DNA of 64,000 nucleotides, taken from an uncultured Eubacterium sp. Its GTDB lineage: Bacteria; Bacillota; Clostridia; Oscillospirales; Acutalibacteraceae. The stretch's first letter is position 1, and each line of letters opens with the position of its first letter. Below, in pieces: positions 16,638 to 26,445 of this stretch. The notes under the pieces were generated by a model, which did no database searches, was not told the origin of the DNA, and saw only the letters and a program-made list of their open reading frames with translations. Location: positions 1-64,000 of the forward strand of contig NZ_CAKTGT010000003.1 in assembly GCF_934561735.1 (NCBI RefSeq), in the 5' to 3' direction. A program made the position numbers and the translations under genes.

Positions 16638-17696
16638 ATGCTTGAAAAGATACAAGACAAAAATATTTGGGACACCCTGAAAGACAGCAAAAAGCCCATT
16701 GTGTTGTACGGAATGGGACTCGGTGCAGAAAAAATTATGGCAGAGCTTGAACAAAGAGGGCTAAAGGCAGACGAAGTTTTTGCAAGTGATGAATTTGTAA
16801 GAGGTCATTCGTTCAAGGGCTACAAGGTGCTCAAATACAGTGAGGTTTGCGAAAAACACGACGACTTCAACATTGTTCTTTGCTTTGCAAGCCACATTGA
16901 CAGTGTTATTGAACACATCGAAAAGATAAACAGCGAGCACACGGTGTTTGCACCCGATGTTCCCGTTGCCGGCGGAGGACTTTTCACCCGTGAATACATT
17001 GCCGAGAACGAGGCAAAATTTGACGAGGTATATTCTCGACTTGCGGATGAAGAAAGCAAAAGAGTTTATCTTGATATTCTTTCATTCAAGGTGTCGGGCA
17101 AAATTGAATATTTGCTACGCTCATTTGGAGAAAAAGACAAGGTTTATTCAGAAATTTTGAAGTTGACCGACAACGAAGAAATCATTGATTTGGGTGCGTA
17201 TGACGGCGACACGATAAGAGAATTTACAGCCGCAACAAATGGTAAATACAAGCACATCACCGCACTTGAACCTGACGCAAAAAGCTACAAAAAACTGCTG
17301 AAAAACACCGACGGCATGGAGAATTTGACAACGCTGAACATGGGTGCGTGGAGCAAAAAAGACACGCTGATTTTCAGCGCAGACGCAGGGCGAAACAGCA
17401 AACTTTCATCAAGCGGAACAAGCGTTGAAGTGACCGATATTGACAGTCTGAACATCCCTGCAACATTCATCAAAATGGACATTGAGGGAAGCGAAATGAA
17501 GGCACTTGAAGGCATGGAAAGAACCATAAAATCACAACTGCCAAAGCTATACATCTGTGCATATCACAGAAACGAGGACTTATTTGCTCTGCCGCTTAAA
17601 GTGTGGGAACTTAACGAAAACTACAAAATATATTTCAGGCATTCAAAATACATTCCTGCGTGGGAAAGCAATTTTTACTGTGTAAACTGCCGATAA
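16638..17696 (+). CDS. FkbM-family SAM-dependent methyltransferase with N-terminal Rossmann-like domain
   Basis: A 352-residue protein. Residues about 15-115 resemble a nucleotide-sugar-type Rossmann fold (VLYGMGLGAEKIM ... NIVLCFASHIDSV). Residues about 180-345 are the FkbM methyltransferase: SAM-binding DLGAYDGDTI (from about 185), ALEPD, and FIKMDIEGSEMKALEG. FkbM enzymes methylate sugar or polyketide hydroxyls; in Clostridia such two-part proteins often sit in surface-glycan loci. Isolated here with a promoter and a terminator of its own. Substrate unknown. Confidence 0.86.
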   Translation: MLEKIQDKNIWDTLKDSKKPIVLYGMGLGAEKIMAELEQRGLKADEVFASDEFVRGHSFKGYKVLKYSEVCEKHDDFNIVLCFASHIDSVIEHIEKINSEHTVFAPDVPVAGGGLFTREYIAENEAKFDEVYSRLADEESKRVYLDILSFKVSGKIEYLLRSFGEKDKVYSEILKLTDNEEIIDLGAYDGDTIREFTAATNGKYKHITALEPDAKSYKKLLKNTDGMENLTTLNMGAWSKKDTLIFSADAGRNSKLSSSGTSVEVTDIDSLNIPATFIKMDIEGSEMKALEGMERTIKSQLPKLYICAYHRNEDLFALPLKVWELNENYKIYFRHSKYIPAWESNFYCVNCR

Positions 17697-17739
17697 AGAC
17701 CCTGAAACACGCCGATAAACATATTCTTTTTAACATAAA

Positions 17740-17775
17740 AAACGGACATTCTTACAATTGCGAGAAAGTCCGTTT
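17740..17775. terminator. Terminator between FkbM gene and second GPH symporter
   Basis: Arms AAACGGAC (17740-17747) and GTCCGTTT (17768-17775) with a small inner stem (TTCT/AGAA) and a T-rich tail. It suits both convergent transcripts. Confidence 0.7.
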
Positions 17776-17784
17776 GTATTTTTA

Positions 17785-19281
17785 TTATTCCGCTTCTTTA
17801 TGTCTTTCTATAAGAACATTGAGCATTTCTTGGTGAGATTTGCTTGTAATCTCGTACTTAACAGTAGGAATGATTGAAATTGCCATACCGATTGCAGGCG
17901 GAATTGTGAGCAAGAACCACATTGCCTTTGAATAATTTTGAAAATCGGTTGCAAACGACGCACCGTTGGCAATGGCTGTATTCATTTTTTCAATGTTAAC
18001 ATCGGAATAGCCGACTGCGGCATAGACATAAGCCGAAATAATTGAAGCAATACCCGTTGAAAACTTTTGGATAAAGCTTTGACCTGCAAAAAACACACCG
18101 TCAGGACGGTAATTGTGATGATAGTCCTCATAGTCTATACAGTCGCTTATCATAACGCTTTGGCAAACCATAACCGCACCAAAGCCGATTCCGGCAAAAA
18201 GGAGCAGCACGCCGTCGATAACTACCCAACCAATTTTGGCAAGTTCGGTAGGAGCGATAAGATAAGTAACAAACAGCAAAGCCATAGGCAAAGCGGAAAA
18301 ACCTGTAAGATTGTAAAGCGTTTTTACATCAATCTTTTTCATAAGCACAGGGCAAAGTGCCGTTGCACCGAACTGACCGATAAAGAACGCACCGCCAATG
18401 ATAACAGCGGTAAGGAATGTTTTGCCGTTGCTGAACGCATTGGTTAAATCGCCGCCGCAATAGTAATATGTAAACAAAGTCATTACAACTGTTGCGAGGA
18501 GCTGAAGCGGAGCACGGAGAATACCGGAAATCAAAAGTCTTCTGAACGGTTTGCAGTTCCACATAAGAGCAAACGATTCTTTCATCGTTTTTCTTTCATC
18601 CGTATTAGGTACTCGTTCTTTAACGCCCAAGCCTGCACATTCAAAAAGAATTGACGACACAATCGTCATTGCGATTCCAACAACGATAAAGCCCTTTTGT
18701 GCACTTTCACTTTCGCCGAATGCTTTGTTAGCCGCCTGACTGAGAGCAACAACCGACACAATACCGAGACCTGCCGCAACGGAAGAAACTATTCTTGCAA
18801 GTGCTATAAGATTTGCTCTGTCTTTTTCAACCTCACTCATACGGCTGATGACACCCCAAAGCGGAACATCGCCCGCCGTGTAAGACATACCCCAAAGAAC
18901 ATAAGACACAGCTGCCCAAGTTACAATCAGCACCATAGCGGTTGTATTGCCGTTTTCTTTAGCCACGGCATAATTTCCGTTGAGGAATGAAACACAGGTA
19001 ATCACGCAAATTACAAACGGAGCAAAAAGAAGATAAGGCTTGCACTTGCCCCATTTTGTTCGTGTTCTGTCAACAATCGAGCCCATCATCGGGTCGTTGA
19101 TTGCATCCCAAATTCTTGCGATTGCAAAAATCCAGCCGAGTGCCACAGCCGGCAGACAAATTACATTTTGAAAATAATAGTAAAGTCCTGCCGTAACAAC
19201 ATTGTAAATAAGATTTTGACCGAAAAGGCCGGTTAAAAACATACCGGCTTCTTTTTTTGTATAAGTTAATCTTTCGTCCAT
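17785..19281 (-). CDS. GPH-family sugar:cation symporter (second paralogue)
   Basis: A 498-residue membrane transporter with the same motifs as the symporter at 918-2450: NLIYNVVTAGLYYYFQNVIC, WDAINDPMMG, KWGKCKPYLL and CIDYEDYHH. It has about twelve membrane helices and a short C-terminal tail with no trailing extension. Substrate is unknown; its neighbours (six-hairpin glycosidase, metallophosphoesterase) suggest an oligosaccharide use. ATG after AGGGG. It is preceded by a terminator of the GtrA-like gene. Confidence 0.88.
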   Translation of the reverse strand: MDERLTYTKKEAGMFLTGLFGQNLIYNVVTAGLYYYFQNVICLPAVALGWIFAIARIWDAINDPMMGSIVDRTRTKWGKCKPYLLFAPFVICVITCVSFLNGNYAVAKENGNTTAMVLIVTWAAVSYVLWGMSYTAGDVPLWGVISRMSEVEKDRANLIALARIVSSVAAGLGIVSVVALSQAANKAFGESESAQKGFIVVGIAMTIVSSILFECAGLGVKERVPNTDERKTMKESFALMWNCKPFRRLLISGILRAPLQLLATVVMTLFTYYYCGGDLTNAFSNGKTFLTAVIIGGAFFIGQFGATALCPVLMKKIDVKTLYNLTGFSALPMALLFVTYLIAPTELAKIGWVVIDGVLLLFAGIGFGAVMVCQSVMISDCIDYEDYHHNYRPDGVFFAGQSFIQKFSTGIASIISAYVYAAVGYSDVNIEKMNTAIANGASFATDFQNYSKAMWFLLTIPPAIGMAISIIPTVKYEITSKSHQEMLNVLIERHKEAE

Positions 19282-19306
19282 AATAACCCCTTTTAAAAAT
19301 CAGGAC

Positions 19307-19339
19307 AAAAAAGGACGATTCCACCGAACCGCCCTTTTA
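19307..19339 (-). terminator. Terminator after the GtrA-like gene
   Basis: On the minus strand AAAAGGGCG pairs with CGTCCTTTT (one G-T pair), followed by T6. It separates the GtrA-like gene from the GPH symporter downstream, so the symporter may need its own start. Confidence 0.65.
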
Positions 19340-19364
19340 ACATTATTCGCTATAAAATTGTGAC

Positions 19365-19997
19365 TTACGCAGCCTTTTCCTCTGCTGTATCGTCTTTCTT
19401 TTCTCTCATAAGTACAAACTTTTCCATTGGGAAGAGAACTACCATCTGAACAAAACCTGCTGCCATAGAAGCAAGAAGACGGGCGATAGACTCGTTTGTA
19501 ACTATCTTGAGGAACCAGTTGCTTGCTTCAACCTTGAGGAGTGCACCAACGATTGCACCCTGCATCCATGTTGAGAAGAGGATGAGTGCAAGAAGAAGCA
19601 CGATGTAAATAACAAAGTTGTACCAAGCAGAATCAGACTTGAATGTTGTCTTTTTATTCTGATAGAAACCGTAAATGTTAGCGATAAGGTTTGAAAGAAG
19701 GAACGGAAGTACATAACCCCAGGTTACTACACCGTCGATAACATACTTTGTAGCTTCTTTTGAGCCTGCTGTAAACATTGTAGGTGTGAAAATGCCTCTT
19801 AAAAATTCAGGAAGCAATGTGTGGATTTGGTCGCATACCAAAGGAAGCAAAGCCGCAAGTGCCAACTGAATGATTGTTACAAGACCCGATACAACAAGGA
19901 ACTTTACAAGTTGCCAAAGAGTCTTGATGAAACTACCCTTTTCTTCGGCAGCGTTATCAATGCCGCCAAGACTGAATTTTTTCTTTTCGTCTGCCAT
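19365..19997 (-). CDS. GtrA-like membrane protein
   Basis: A 210-residue protein with four hydrophobic segments. The pattern LVKFLVVSGLVTIIQLALA ... LPFLLSNLIANIYGFYQNKKTTF matches GtrA, a membrane helper of sugar transfer across the membrane (O-antigen glucosylation, teichoic acid glycosylation). The long insertion between the first two helix pairs (about 55-90) is larger than usual. Highly charged tails flank the core. It lies between the metallophosphoesterase and the GPH symporter but has its own promoter and terminator. No glycosyltransferase is adjacent. Confidence 0.75.
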   Translation of the reverse strand: MADEKKKFSLGGIDNAAEEKGSFIKTLWQLVKFLVVSGLVTIIQLALAALLPLVCDQIHTLLPEFLRGIFTPTMFTAGSKEATKYVIDGVVTWGYVLPFLLSNLIANIYGFYQNKKTTFKSDSAWYNFVIYIVLLLALILFSTWMQGAIVGALLKVEASNWFLKIVTNESIARLLASMAAGFVQMVVLFPMEKFVLMREKKDDTAEEKAA

Positions 19998-20051
19998 AAA
20001 TTTACTCCTTAAAAATTATGTTTTCTATGTAAATAGCGAATTTACTAAATC

Positions 20052-20080
20052 ATTATAACAATTTTTATTCCAATATGCAA
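20052..20080 (-). promoter_or_regulatory. Promoter of the GtrA-like gene
   Basis: Minus strand TTGCAT (20075-20080), 17-bp spacer, TATAAT (20052-20057); the start codon follows about 55 bp later. Confidence 0.6.
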
Positions 20081-20108
20081 CAATTATTTTAGTAAAAACA
20101 TACAAAAA

Positions 20109-21788
20109 TTATGAGAACAACAATCCGAGCATAGCGGTGCCCGAAATTGCATGAATAATTGCGATAACCGCCCACACGATAAGTGCAACGATGCCGGCAA
20201 GTATTGCAAGAAGAAGGATTACAATGAGAATGAGAATAAGAAGCACAAGAGGACCTTTTTTGCTCTTATTAACGGTATCTTCAAACTTCTTTTGCTCAAA
20301 AGCGGAAACAGGTGCAGGATTTTGCTCATCATAAATCGGATAAAGCGGAAGTGTTGCCTCGGCATCACAATAGCCGCTGTTCCAAAGAAGAGGCTCAACA
20401 AGACCTCTGACCGAAGTTGCACCTTTGAGCACCTTGCCGATTGAAAAATGAATTGTATTCAAAAATGCGTCAATTACATTAAGAAAACCGCAGGTAAGCT
20501 TGTATTCCCTTGTATCCGGAGTGTACGGAGAATCGCCGCAGTACAGGTTTTGGATGAGTTCAAGAATAAAATCAATAACCTTATTGTTTGCAATATCGGC
20601 TATATCGGATTTTTTAAGACCGCTTTCCTTTTTGCAAAGTCGCCAAATTTTCTTAAAAGTCAACTTGTTAAGGAACTTGCCTACAGGTTTTATTATCCAA
20701 GCAAACTTTTTGACGGTTTCGCCCGGTACCGAAAAAGCGGGAGTCATTTCTGCAAGGCGGTCAATATCATAACCCATTGCCCACAAAACTTCCTTTATCA
20801 TACCGAAGAAAAAGTTTTTCATATAATCGGGAAAACTCTTGCCGTCGGTATCAAGTCCGTCAACATTGTCAACAAAAACAGTGTCAATATCTATCTTTGC
20901 GTTTTTCGGGTCAAAGGTGACATTTCTCATTACAGGCGGACAGCCGATAAGCGCACCGCAGGTAATATCATAAAACTTGTTGCCCTTTTTGGTTGTAACA
21001 TCGCTGATGTCGTGAACATGGGTGTGACCCGTAAGCATACAGGAAAGACCGGCATCCGCAAAGATTTCCCGTGTTGTTTCGTAATTTCTCTGCATATTTC
21101 CGCCGCCGATAATGTTATAAAACGGTGACGGTGAAATCATAGGGTGATGAGTCATTGCAATTACAAACTGGTCGTTCTTTTTTGCATCCTCAAGTTGTTC
21201 CATAATCCAAGCCATACAATCATCGGAAAAACCTGAACCACGCTCACCCTCCGGCTTGTAATTTGTGTCGTCATTGAGTGCAAACAAACGATAACCCGGT
21301 GCAAGCTGAACAACATAGCACATAGACTCCTTATGCACGGCAATAGCCTCATTGGGACCGAACTCATAATACATATCCCACAAATCGTGCCTATCGCCAA
21401 CGGCAGGAACTTCAACCCTTTCATCGCCCTCATAAGCATAGGCAATACCGTTGTCCTGAAAATCGTGGGTGGCTGTTATAACATAAACCCTCTTGCCTCT
21501 TTTTTTGAGGTCACGGAGCATTTCAATAAATTCCTCGTGCGACTGCATTTCGCCGTCGTGAGTAGTATCTCCGGAAAGAAGGACTATATCTGTTGAGGTA
21601 TCTTCGCAAAGCATATCAAAAGCTCTTTTGATAACAAGAGGACTATCCTTAATCACCATTTGCGACTTTGATTCCATCTTGTTATAAGCCTTGCCGTGAG
21701 TGCCGAGTTTTGTTGAATAATAATGAACATCAGTAATAAACTGAACCTTAAGCGGCTCGTTATTTGAACCTACAATTTTGTCTGCCAT
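20109..21788 (-). CDS. Calcineurin-like metallophosphoesterase with C-terminal membrane tail
   Basis: About 559 residues. The metal site has D20xH22 (FITDVH), LLSGDTTHDGE, THHP and GHTHVHD (about 258); the GNHD motif is replaced by ATHDF, so one ligand differs from the usual Asn-His. The last 45 residues are almost entirely hydrophobic (LVLLILILIVILLLAILAG), a tail anchor, with no signal peptide at the N-terminus. This puts the catalytic part in the cytoplasm. It may act on nucleotides or phospho-sugars. I chose ATG 21788 after GAGAGGT. It follows the six-hairpin glycosidase by 15 bp. Confidence 0.8.
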   Translation of the reverse strand: MADKIVGSNNEPLKVQFITDVHYYSTKLGTHGKAYNKMESKSQMVIKDSPLVIKRAFDMLCEDTSTDIVLLSGDTTHDGEMQSHEEFIEMLRDLKKRGKRVYVITATHDFQDNGIAYAYEGDERVEVPAVGDRHDLWDMYYEFGPNEAIAVHKESMCYVVQLAPGYRLFALNDDTNYKPEGERGSGFSDDCMAWIMEQLEDAKKNDQFVIAMTHHPMISPSPFYNIIGGGNMQRNYETTREIFADAGLSCMLTGHTHVHDISDVTTKKGNKFYDITCGALIGCPPVMRNVTFDPKNAKIDIDTVFVDNVDGLDTDGKSFPDYMKNFFFGMIKEVLWAMGYDIDRLAEMTPAFSVPGETVKKFAWIIKPVGKFLNKLTFKKIWRLCKKESGLKKSDIADIANNKVIDFILELIQNLYCGDSPYTPDTREYKLTCGFLNVIDAFLNTIHFSIGKVLKGATSVRGLVEPLLWNSGYCDAEATLPLYPIYDEQNPAPVSAFEQKKFEDTVNKSKKGPLVLLILILIVILLLAILAGIVALIVWAVIAIIHAISGTAMLGLLFS

Positions 21789-21803
21789 ATTCTTACCTCT
21801 CAA

Positions 21804-24500
21804 TTACAAAGTTTCAATTTTAAGTATACCCTTGTCAACATCTTTGTCAAATGTAAATTCCAACGAACCGCCGTTACGGAGCTTAAATTCAACTTCTTTT
21901 CCGTTAAGGGTAGCTTTGTACGAATTCTTATCGCTGAGGGTAACAATCATCGAATATTTTTCGTTGTTGCCGAAATACTTGAATGAAATCTCGGCACTGT
22001 CATCGGTTACATTTTGGTAATCGGTCCATACATCAAGACCTGTTGTAACCGTACCCGGCTTGTAATAAGCGTTTGCCCAAATGCAAATAGGAGCAGACAA
22101 ACCGCCGAAGTTGTGGAACCATCCGCCACGGCGGGTTTTGATGCCGAAACATTCATATGTAAAGTAGGTGAAATCGGTTTCCTCTTTCCACATTTCAAGA
22201 GCACGGTTTGCAATTTCAAACGCAAAATCGGTATCGCCGTTATCAAGCATTGTTTTCCACACAAACCATTGATGGCTCATCCAAACATTGCCGTTCCAAT
22301 AGCCGTCGTCAAAATAGTACGAAGCGGACATATCAACAGCCGAAACACCTGCCGCAGACCACATTTCATTTGGATTTTTAATGTGAGAAATAAGCTTTTG
22401 TTTTCTTTCTCCGTCAACCGCACCTGCGATAAGCGGATAAACTCCGTCAAAGCCCTTATCCCAGTTTTCGCCGTCCTCGGTTTTCATAATATACGGAGAA
22501 TTTGCGTCTTTGTCATACATTGTATAGCCGAAATATCCCGACTCCTCATCCCAAGCAAAATTGTTGAGTGCATCTGTTGAGTACTTAATATCCGCATCAT
22601 AAACGGCAATATCGTCTGTTTTACCGAGATAATCCGCAACCATTTTCATAATCTTACCGGCACGGATAATTTGGCTTGTGGAAAGGCAAGGGCAAGAATA
22701 CTCCTCAGCCTTGTCTGCAATCATCTTGACCTGAGCCGGATAATCGTCCATACCTGAGCATGAATACCAATAATCATAGGTTGTAAGAAGTCCGTTATCA
22801 AACTTTGCACAGGTTGAATTATGGCTTCTGCCACGCAAAAATTCATAGTACAACTTCATTTTGTTATACAAAAAGTCAAGTTTTGCCTTGTCGTTTGTAC
22901 GTTTCAAAAGTTCAAGATATTCCACAAACTGTGTCGGAACAAGCGAACCGTGAAGCAAGAAGCAAAAATCATCGTTATCATCATCGCAAAGATACATATC
23001 AAGTGCATATTGGCACAGTTCGTTGCTGAACTCAAGAAGTCCCATACCGATGAATCCGCTGTCCCAAGTATAGAAGCTGTCCCAACGCTTGCCCGGTGTG
23101 TGGTGAATAACATTTTCACCGTGCTTGTAAACAGGATAAACCGTGTTTGTCAGCAAAGTTGCACGCAAAATATCGGTTGAAAGTGTGTATTTTTCACCGT
23201 CTTTGTTGAACTTTGCGGTTTCGCCCGCTGCTTTGCGTTCGTTATAAATTTTTTCGTATTCATCATAGTTCAAAGGCTCAAAATCGGATTTTGCAACAAC
23301 CGCATACTCAATATGAGTGCTGTGCGGTTCAATGAAAATCGACTTGATAAGCGTATTTTGGAAGAAACCGTCATCCGAAGTTTTACGCTTAAACGAGCCT
23401 GAAAATGTTTCTTTCAAATCGTCATATGTATGGTCACCGTTTGAAAGACGATTGATAAGTGCGTCCTCAAGGCTTCCGCTGTCGAGCGTGCGGAAGCGAG
23501 TATTTGGGTTTGAAGTGATAACCTTGAATTTGCAATCGTTATACTTGTAGTCAATGTCAACGGTGTAACCTTTGCCGTTTTGAGCCGTATTGATTTCGGG
23601 TTCAAAATCGTGCTTCATTTCAACAACTTCAAGAGCGTTGCCCTTTGAGTACACGGCAACAAAGTCAAGTTCAACACCTGCACCGCCGAGGCTGACAAGT
23701 TCAAGATTTTCCGCAAAAGGAAGTTCGATTATTGCAAGTTTGTCGCTGTGAGGCAATATAGTTTCGGCACCGTTAACGCTGAATTTTGCGTCGCCGTCGG
23801 TAACGGTCTTGTATCTCAAAGCAACAACAGCGTTTTCAATGCCGTCTGCCGAAAGTTTATAGGCAACCTTATCCCCTGCTTCGCAACCGAAAGGCTTTAA
23901 GCCGAGATAATGCACATGTGCATTATCACATCTGTCGCCCAAGCCGTAGCCGAGATAAAATTCCTCGCTCTTGAACATACCTCTGAACATACCGTCCGGA
24001 GTTTCGTTTTCCCAAGGTCTGATTTTTGCATACGAATATTCGGCATATTCATTTGCTTTAATGAGTTTGTAATTACCGTTCTTTGCCTTGATGTAATATT
24101 CCTTTGAATTAGGGAATTCAAGCGAAGAAAAGAAATTAAGAACCGTGTTTTGCGAAAGGTCGGTATTGTTTACAAATTCAACTCTTGCAAGATATGCTTC
24201 TTCATTTATTTTTGAAAAAGACACATCGGCGTACACCATATCTTTCCACATAAGCTCGTATCTGTAGGAATAAAACGAATAATCCGTTGCACACTTCCAC
24301 AAATGATAGCTTGACGGAACGGTTACATTGGGAACGGGTGTTGACGAGTTCCAAATTGTAGGGTGCACGGCAAAATCAAAGCGAACCGCATCTGCACTTG
24401 ATTTGCCGTTTTTGTTATTAACTGTGCCCATAATTCTTGAAAGGCCCATATATTTTTTTGAATACGGACCCCATACGGGCATAAACGGTTTTTCTGCCAT
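21804..24500 (-). CDS. Large six-hairpin glycosidase (GH63/MGH1-like)
   Basis: About 898 residues, cytoplasmic. N-terminal beta-sandwich domain about 1-430, then an (alpha/alpha)6 catalytic barrel with YTWDSGFIGMGLLEFS (about 490), WDEESGYFGY, YWNGNVWMSHQWFVWKTML and FGGLSAPICIWANAYY, as in GH63/GH37 enzymes and mannosylglycerate hydrolases. Inverting enzymes of this clan use an Asp/Glu pair; a WDSG Asp and a later Glu are candidates. ATG 24500 has AAGGAG just upstream; the ORF extends farther but the extra 41 codons look non-coding. Heads a two-gene unit with the metallophosphoesterase, under a promoter at 24538-24566. Confidence 0.78.
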   Translation of the reverse strand: MAEKPFMPVWGPYSKKYMGLSRIMGTVNNKNGKSSADAVRFDFAVHPTIWNSSTPVPNVTVPSSYHLWKCATDYSFYSYRYELMWKDMVYADVSFSKINEEAYLARVEFVNNTDLSQNTVLNFFSSLEFPNSKEYYIKAKNGNYKLIKANEYAEYSYAKIRPWENETPDGMFRGMFKSEEFYLGYGLGDRCDNAHVHYLGLKPFGCEAGDKVAYKLSADGIENAVVALRYKTVTDGDAKFSVNGAETILPHSDKLAIIELPFAENLELVSLGGAGVELDFVAVYSKGNALEVVEMKHDFEPEINTAQNGKGYTVDIDYKYNDCKFKVITSNPNTRFRTLDSGSLEDALINRLSNGDHTYDDLKETFSGSFKRKTSDDGFFQNTLIKSIFIEPHSTHIEYAVVAKSDFEPLNYDEYEKIYNERKAAGETAKFNKDGEKYTLSTDILRATLLTNTVYPVYKHGENVIHHTPGKRWDSFYTWDSGFIGMGLLEFSNELCQYALDMYLCDDDNDDFCFLLHGSLVPTQFVEYLELLKRTNDKAKLDFLYNKMKLYYEFLRGRSHNSTCAKFDNGLLTTYDYWYSCSGMDDYPAQVKMIADKAEEYSCPCLSTSQIIRAGKIMKMVADYLGKTDDIAVYDADIKYSTDALNNFAWDEESGYFGYTMYDKDANSPYIMKTEDGENWDKGFDGVYPLIAGAVDGERKQKLISHIKNPNEMWSAAGVSAVDMSASYYFDDGYWNGNVWMSHQWFVWKTMLDNGDTDFAFEIANRALEMWKEETDFTYFTYECFGIKTRRGGWFHNFGGLSAPICIWANAYYKPGTVTTGLDVWTDYQNVTDDSAEISFKYFGNNEKYSMIVTLSDKNSYKATLNGKEVEFKLRNGGSLEFTFDKDVDKGILKIETL

Positions 24501-24537
24501 TTTTTGTCTCCTTGTAAAAAAGTAAATATCACAAGAT

Positions 24538-24566
24538 ATTATGATTGAAAATTCCCGATTTGTCAA
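24538..24566 (-). promoter_or_regulatory. Promoter of the six-hairpin glycosidase operon
   Basis: Minus strand TTGACA (24561-24566), 17-bp spacer, CATAAT (24538-24543). It lies 38 bp before the start codon. Confidence 0.7.
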
Positions 24567-24616
24567 CATTTTATGATGAATTTTATGTATAAATATTATA
24601 ATTATTCCAATATTTG

Positions 24617-24648
24617 TTGACAAAATATTTTATTAAAGTTATTATAAT
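24617..24648 (+). promoter_or_regulatory. Promoter of the Wzz-kinase-phosphatase operon
   Basis: TTGACA (24617-24622), 17-bp spacer, TATTAT (24640-24645); a second TATAAT overlaps at 24643-24648. The GAAGGAG site and ATG 24681 follow. Confidence 0.75.
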
Positions 24649-24680
24649 AGTCTATAAGTATATTTAGAAGGAGAAAGCGA

Positions 24681-25481
24681 ATGAACATTGACGAAAATGT
24701 ACGAAAGATACTTGTTTCTCTCATAAGAAAATGGAGAGTTATTGTTGCGTTTGCACTTATCGGTGCGTTGCTCGGCTTTTTTTACACCGCAAATGTTACA
24801 AAGCTTACATACACCTCTACGGTAGAATTTCTTGCATATGCGGTAGATACCAAAAGCGAAATCAAGGGAACATACACAAATCCCGACGAAACAAGAACAA
24901 GCAACACAAGCAAAATGAACTACACCACCATGATGCTTGCAACATATATTGAGATTATGAACACAAATGAATTTGCTTCAACCGTTGCACAAAACCTCAA
25001 TAACAGAATCAATTCGAGTTGCACGGGAGCAAGCATAAAAAAAGATATGGAAATAGAAGCGGTTGAAAACACCGCAATGTTTGTAATTACCGTAACCTCA
25101 ACAAGCAACGATATGGCATACGAAATAGCTCACCAACTTGAAACGGAAGTGCCTGCAATGATGAAACGCACAAACAACGGATTGATTCAAGCAAGCGTTG
25201 AAGATAAGCCTATAAAAGCCTCCACCGCAGGAAGCAAGGGCTATCCTAAAAAATGTGCAATCGGTGCCGTTGCCGGAATTATCATCGCCTGTGCATACAT
25301 TATTCTTCGCAATCTCCTTGATATTAGAGTTCGCTCGGGCGAAGAATTGGTTGAAAGATACAGCATTCCTGTTCTCGGCAGTATCCCTAATTACGAAATC
25401 AAAGGTGCTTCGGTAAGTTCTCGAGCTAAATCGATTGATGAGCCTTATGTGGCTTCAACCGAGAAAGGAGATGAAAAGTAA
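24681..25481 (+). CDS. Wzz/YveK-like polysaccharide chain-length protein (BY-kinase activator)
   Basis: A 266-residue protein with an N-terminal membrane helix (about 17-37) and a C-terminal helix (about 194-213), flanking an extracellular coiled region. YPKK before the second helix is the usual proline-rich boundary. In Gram-positive bacteria such proteins pair with a separate BY-kinase, as here; the kinase follows with a 1-bp overlap. It controls length or transport of an exopolysaccharide. No glycosyltransferases or Wzy/Wzx genes are nearby, so the polymer locus must lie elsewhere. The cytoplasmic tail (about 214-266) would activate the kinase. Confidence 0.85.
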   Translation: MNIDENVRKILVSLIRKWRVIVAFALIGALLGFFYTANVTKLTYTSTVEFLAYAVDTKSEIKGTYTNPDETRTSNTSKMNYTTMMLATYIEIMNTNEFASTVAQNLNNRINSSCTGASIKKDMEIEAVENTAMFVITVTSTSNDMAYEIAHQLETEVPAMMKRTNNGLIQASVEDKPIKASTAGSKGYPKKCAIGAVAGIIIACAYIILRNLLDIRVRSGEELVERYSIPVLGSIPNYEIKGASVSSRAKSIDEPYVASTEKGDEK

Positions 25482-26416
25482 TGGCAAAAAGAAACGGCAA
25501 AAAATCAACAAAACAAAGTAATTCTTCCCGTCAGTTGTTGCAAAACATCGAGATGGACCCTTCGCTTAAATTCAGAGTTGAAGAAGCATACAAAAGCGTA
25601 AGAACAAACCTTATGTTTTCTGTTATGAAAAAAGGCTGCAAAACCGTTGTCATTTCTTCATCAACTCCAAACGAAGGCAAAACCACCACAACAATCAATA
25701 TTGCAATTGCTCTTTCACAGGCAGATCAAAAAGTTTTGCTTATTGACGGTGATCTGCGTAAGCCTAAAATCCACCACTATTTTTCAGTTCCCAACTCACC
25801 GGGGCTCACAAACTATCTCGGAAGCAAAGTAGGTGCCGATTCATCAAAAAAGGCAGATTTGTTTTCGGTGATTCATGCAACCGAATATGAAAATCTTTCC
25901 GTATTATGCTCGGGTTCTATCCCACCTAACCCTGCCGAAATTCTCGGAAGTGAACCTATGGCTGAATTTTTGGAAGAAATCGGCAAAGATTTTGATTACA
26001 TCATTATCGACACCCCGCCTATCAATGTTGTATCGGACGCCTTGCCTGTTATCAGAGAAAGTGACGGTGTTGTTTTGGTTGTTCGTTCAAACCAATCCAC
26101 TCATCCTGAAATTCAAAAATCCATATCGGCACTTGAATTTATTGATGCAAAAATACTCGGCTTTGTAGTTAACTTTGCCGAAACAAACCGTTCCAAATAC
26201 GGCTACGGCAAATATGGTCGTTATCGTTACGGAAAATACAAAAACAGTTACGGCTACGGTTCTTACGGCTCATATGGCTCTTACGGTTCATACGGTTACA
26301 GCGGATACGGAAGCTACGGCTACGGCGGAAATTACGGTTCTCAAGGCGGCTATGGTTACGGCTACGGTTACGGATATGACAACCTGCCGTACGATGCACA
26401 CTCAAGAAGAAGATAA
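25481..26416 (+). CDS. cpsD: BY-kinase (CpsD/CapB type) with Tyr/Gly-rich tail
   Basis: A 311-residue tyrosine autokinase. Walker A STPNEGKTTTT (about 61-71), Walker A' LLIDGDLRKP (about 86-95) and Walker B YIIIDTPP (about 172-179). The C-terminal tail from about residue 235 is made of YG and SYG repeats with about 23 tyrosines in about 72 residues, far richer than the usual 3-6 Tyr cluster. These are the expected autophosphorylation sites. Overlaps the Wzz-like gene by 1 bp. Together with the PHP phosphatase downstream it forms a phosphorylation switch for capsule or exopolysaccharide synthesis. Confidence 0.92.
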   Translation: MAKRNGKKSTKQSNSSRQLLQNIEMDPSLKFRVEEAYKSVRTNLMFSVMKKGCKTVVISSSTPNEGKTTTTINIAIALSQADQKVLLIDGDLRKPKIHHYFSVPNSPGLTNYLGSKVGADSSKKADLFSVIHATEYENLSVLCSGSIPPNPAEILGSEPMAEFLEEIGKDFDYIIIDTPPINVVSDALPVIRESDGVVLVVRSNQSTHPEIQKSISALEFIDAKILGFVVNFAETNRSKYGYGKYGRYRYGKYKNSYGYGSYGSYGSYGSYGYSGYGSYGYGGNYGSQGGYGYGYGYGYDNLPYDAHSRRR

Positions 26417-26445
26417 GTGACAACAACACAAAGGATTGATTTTTA

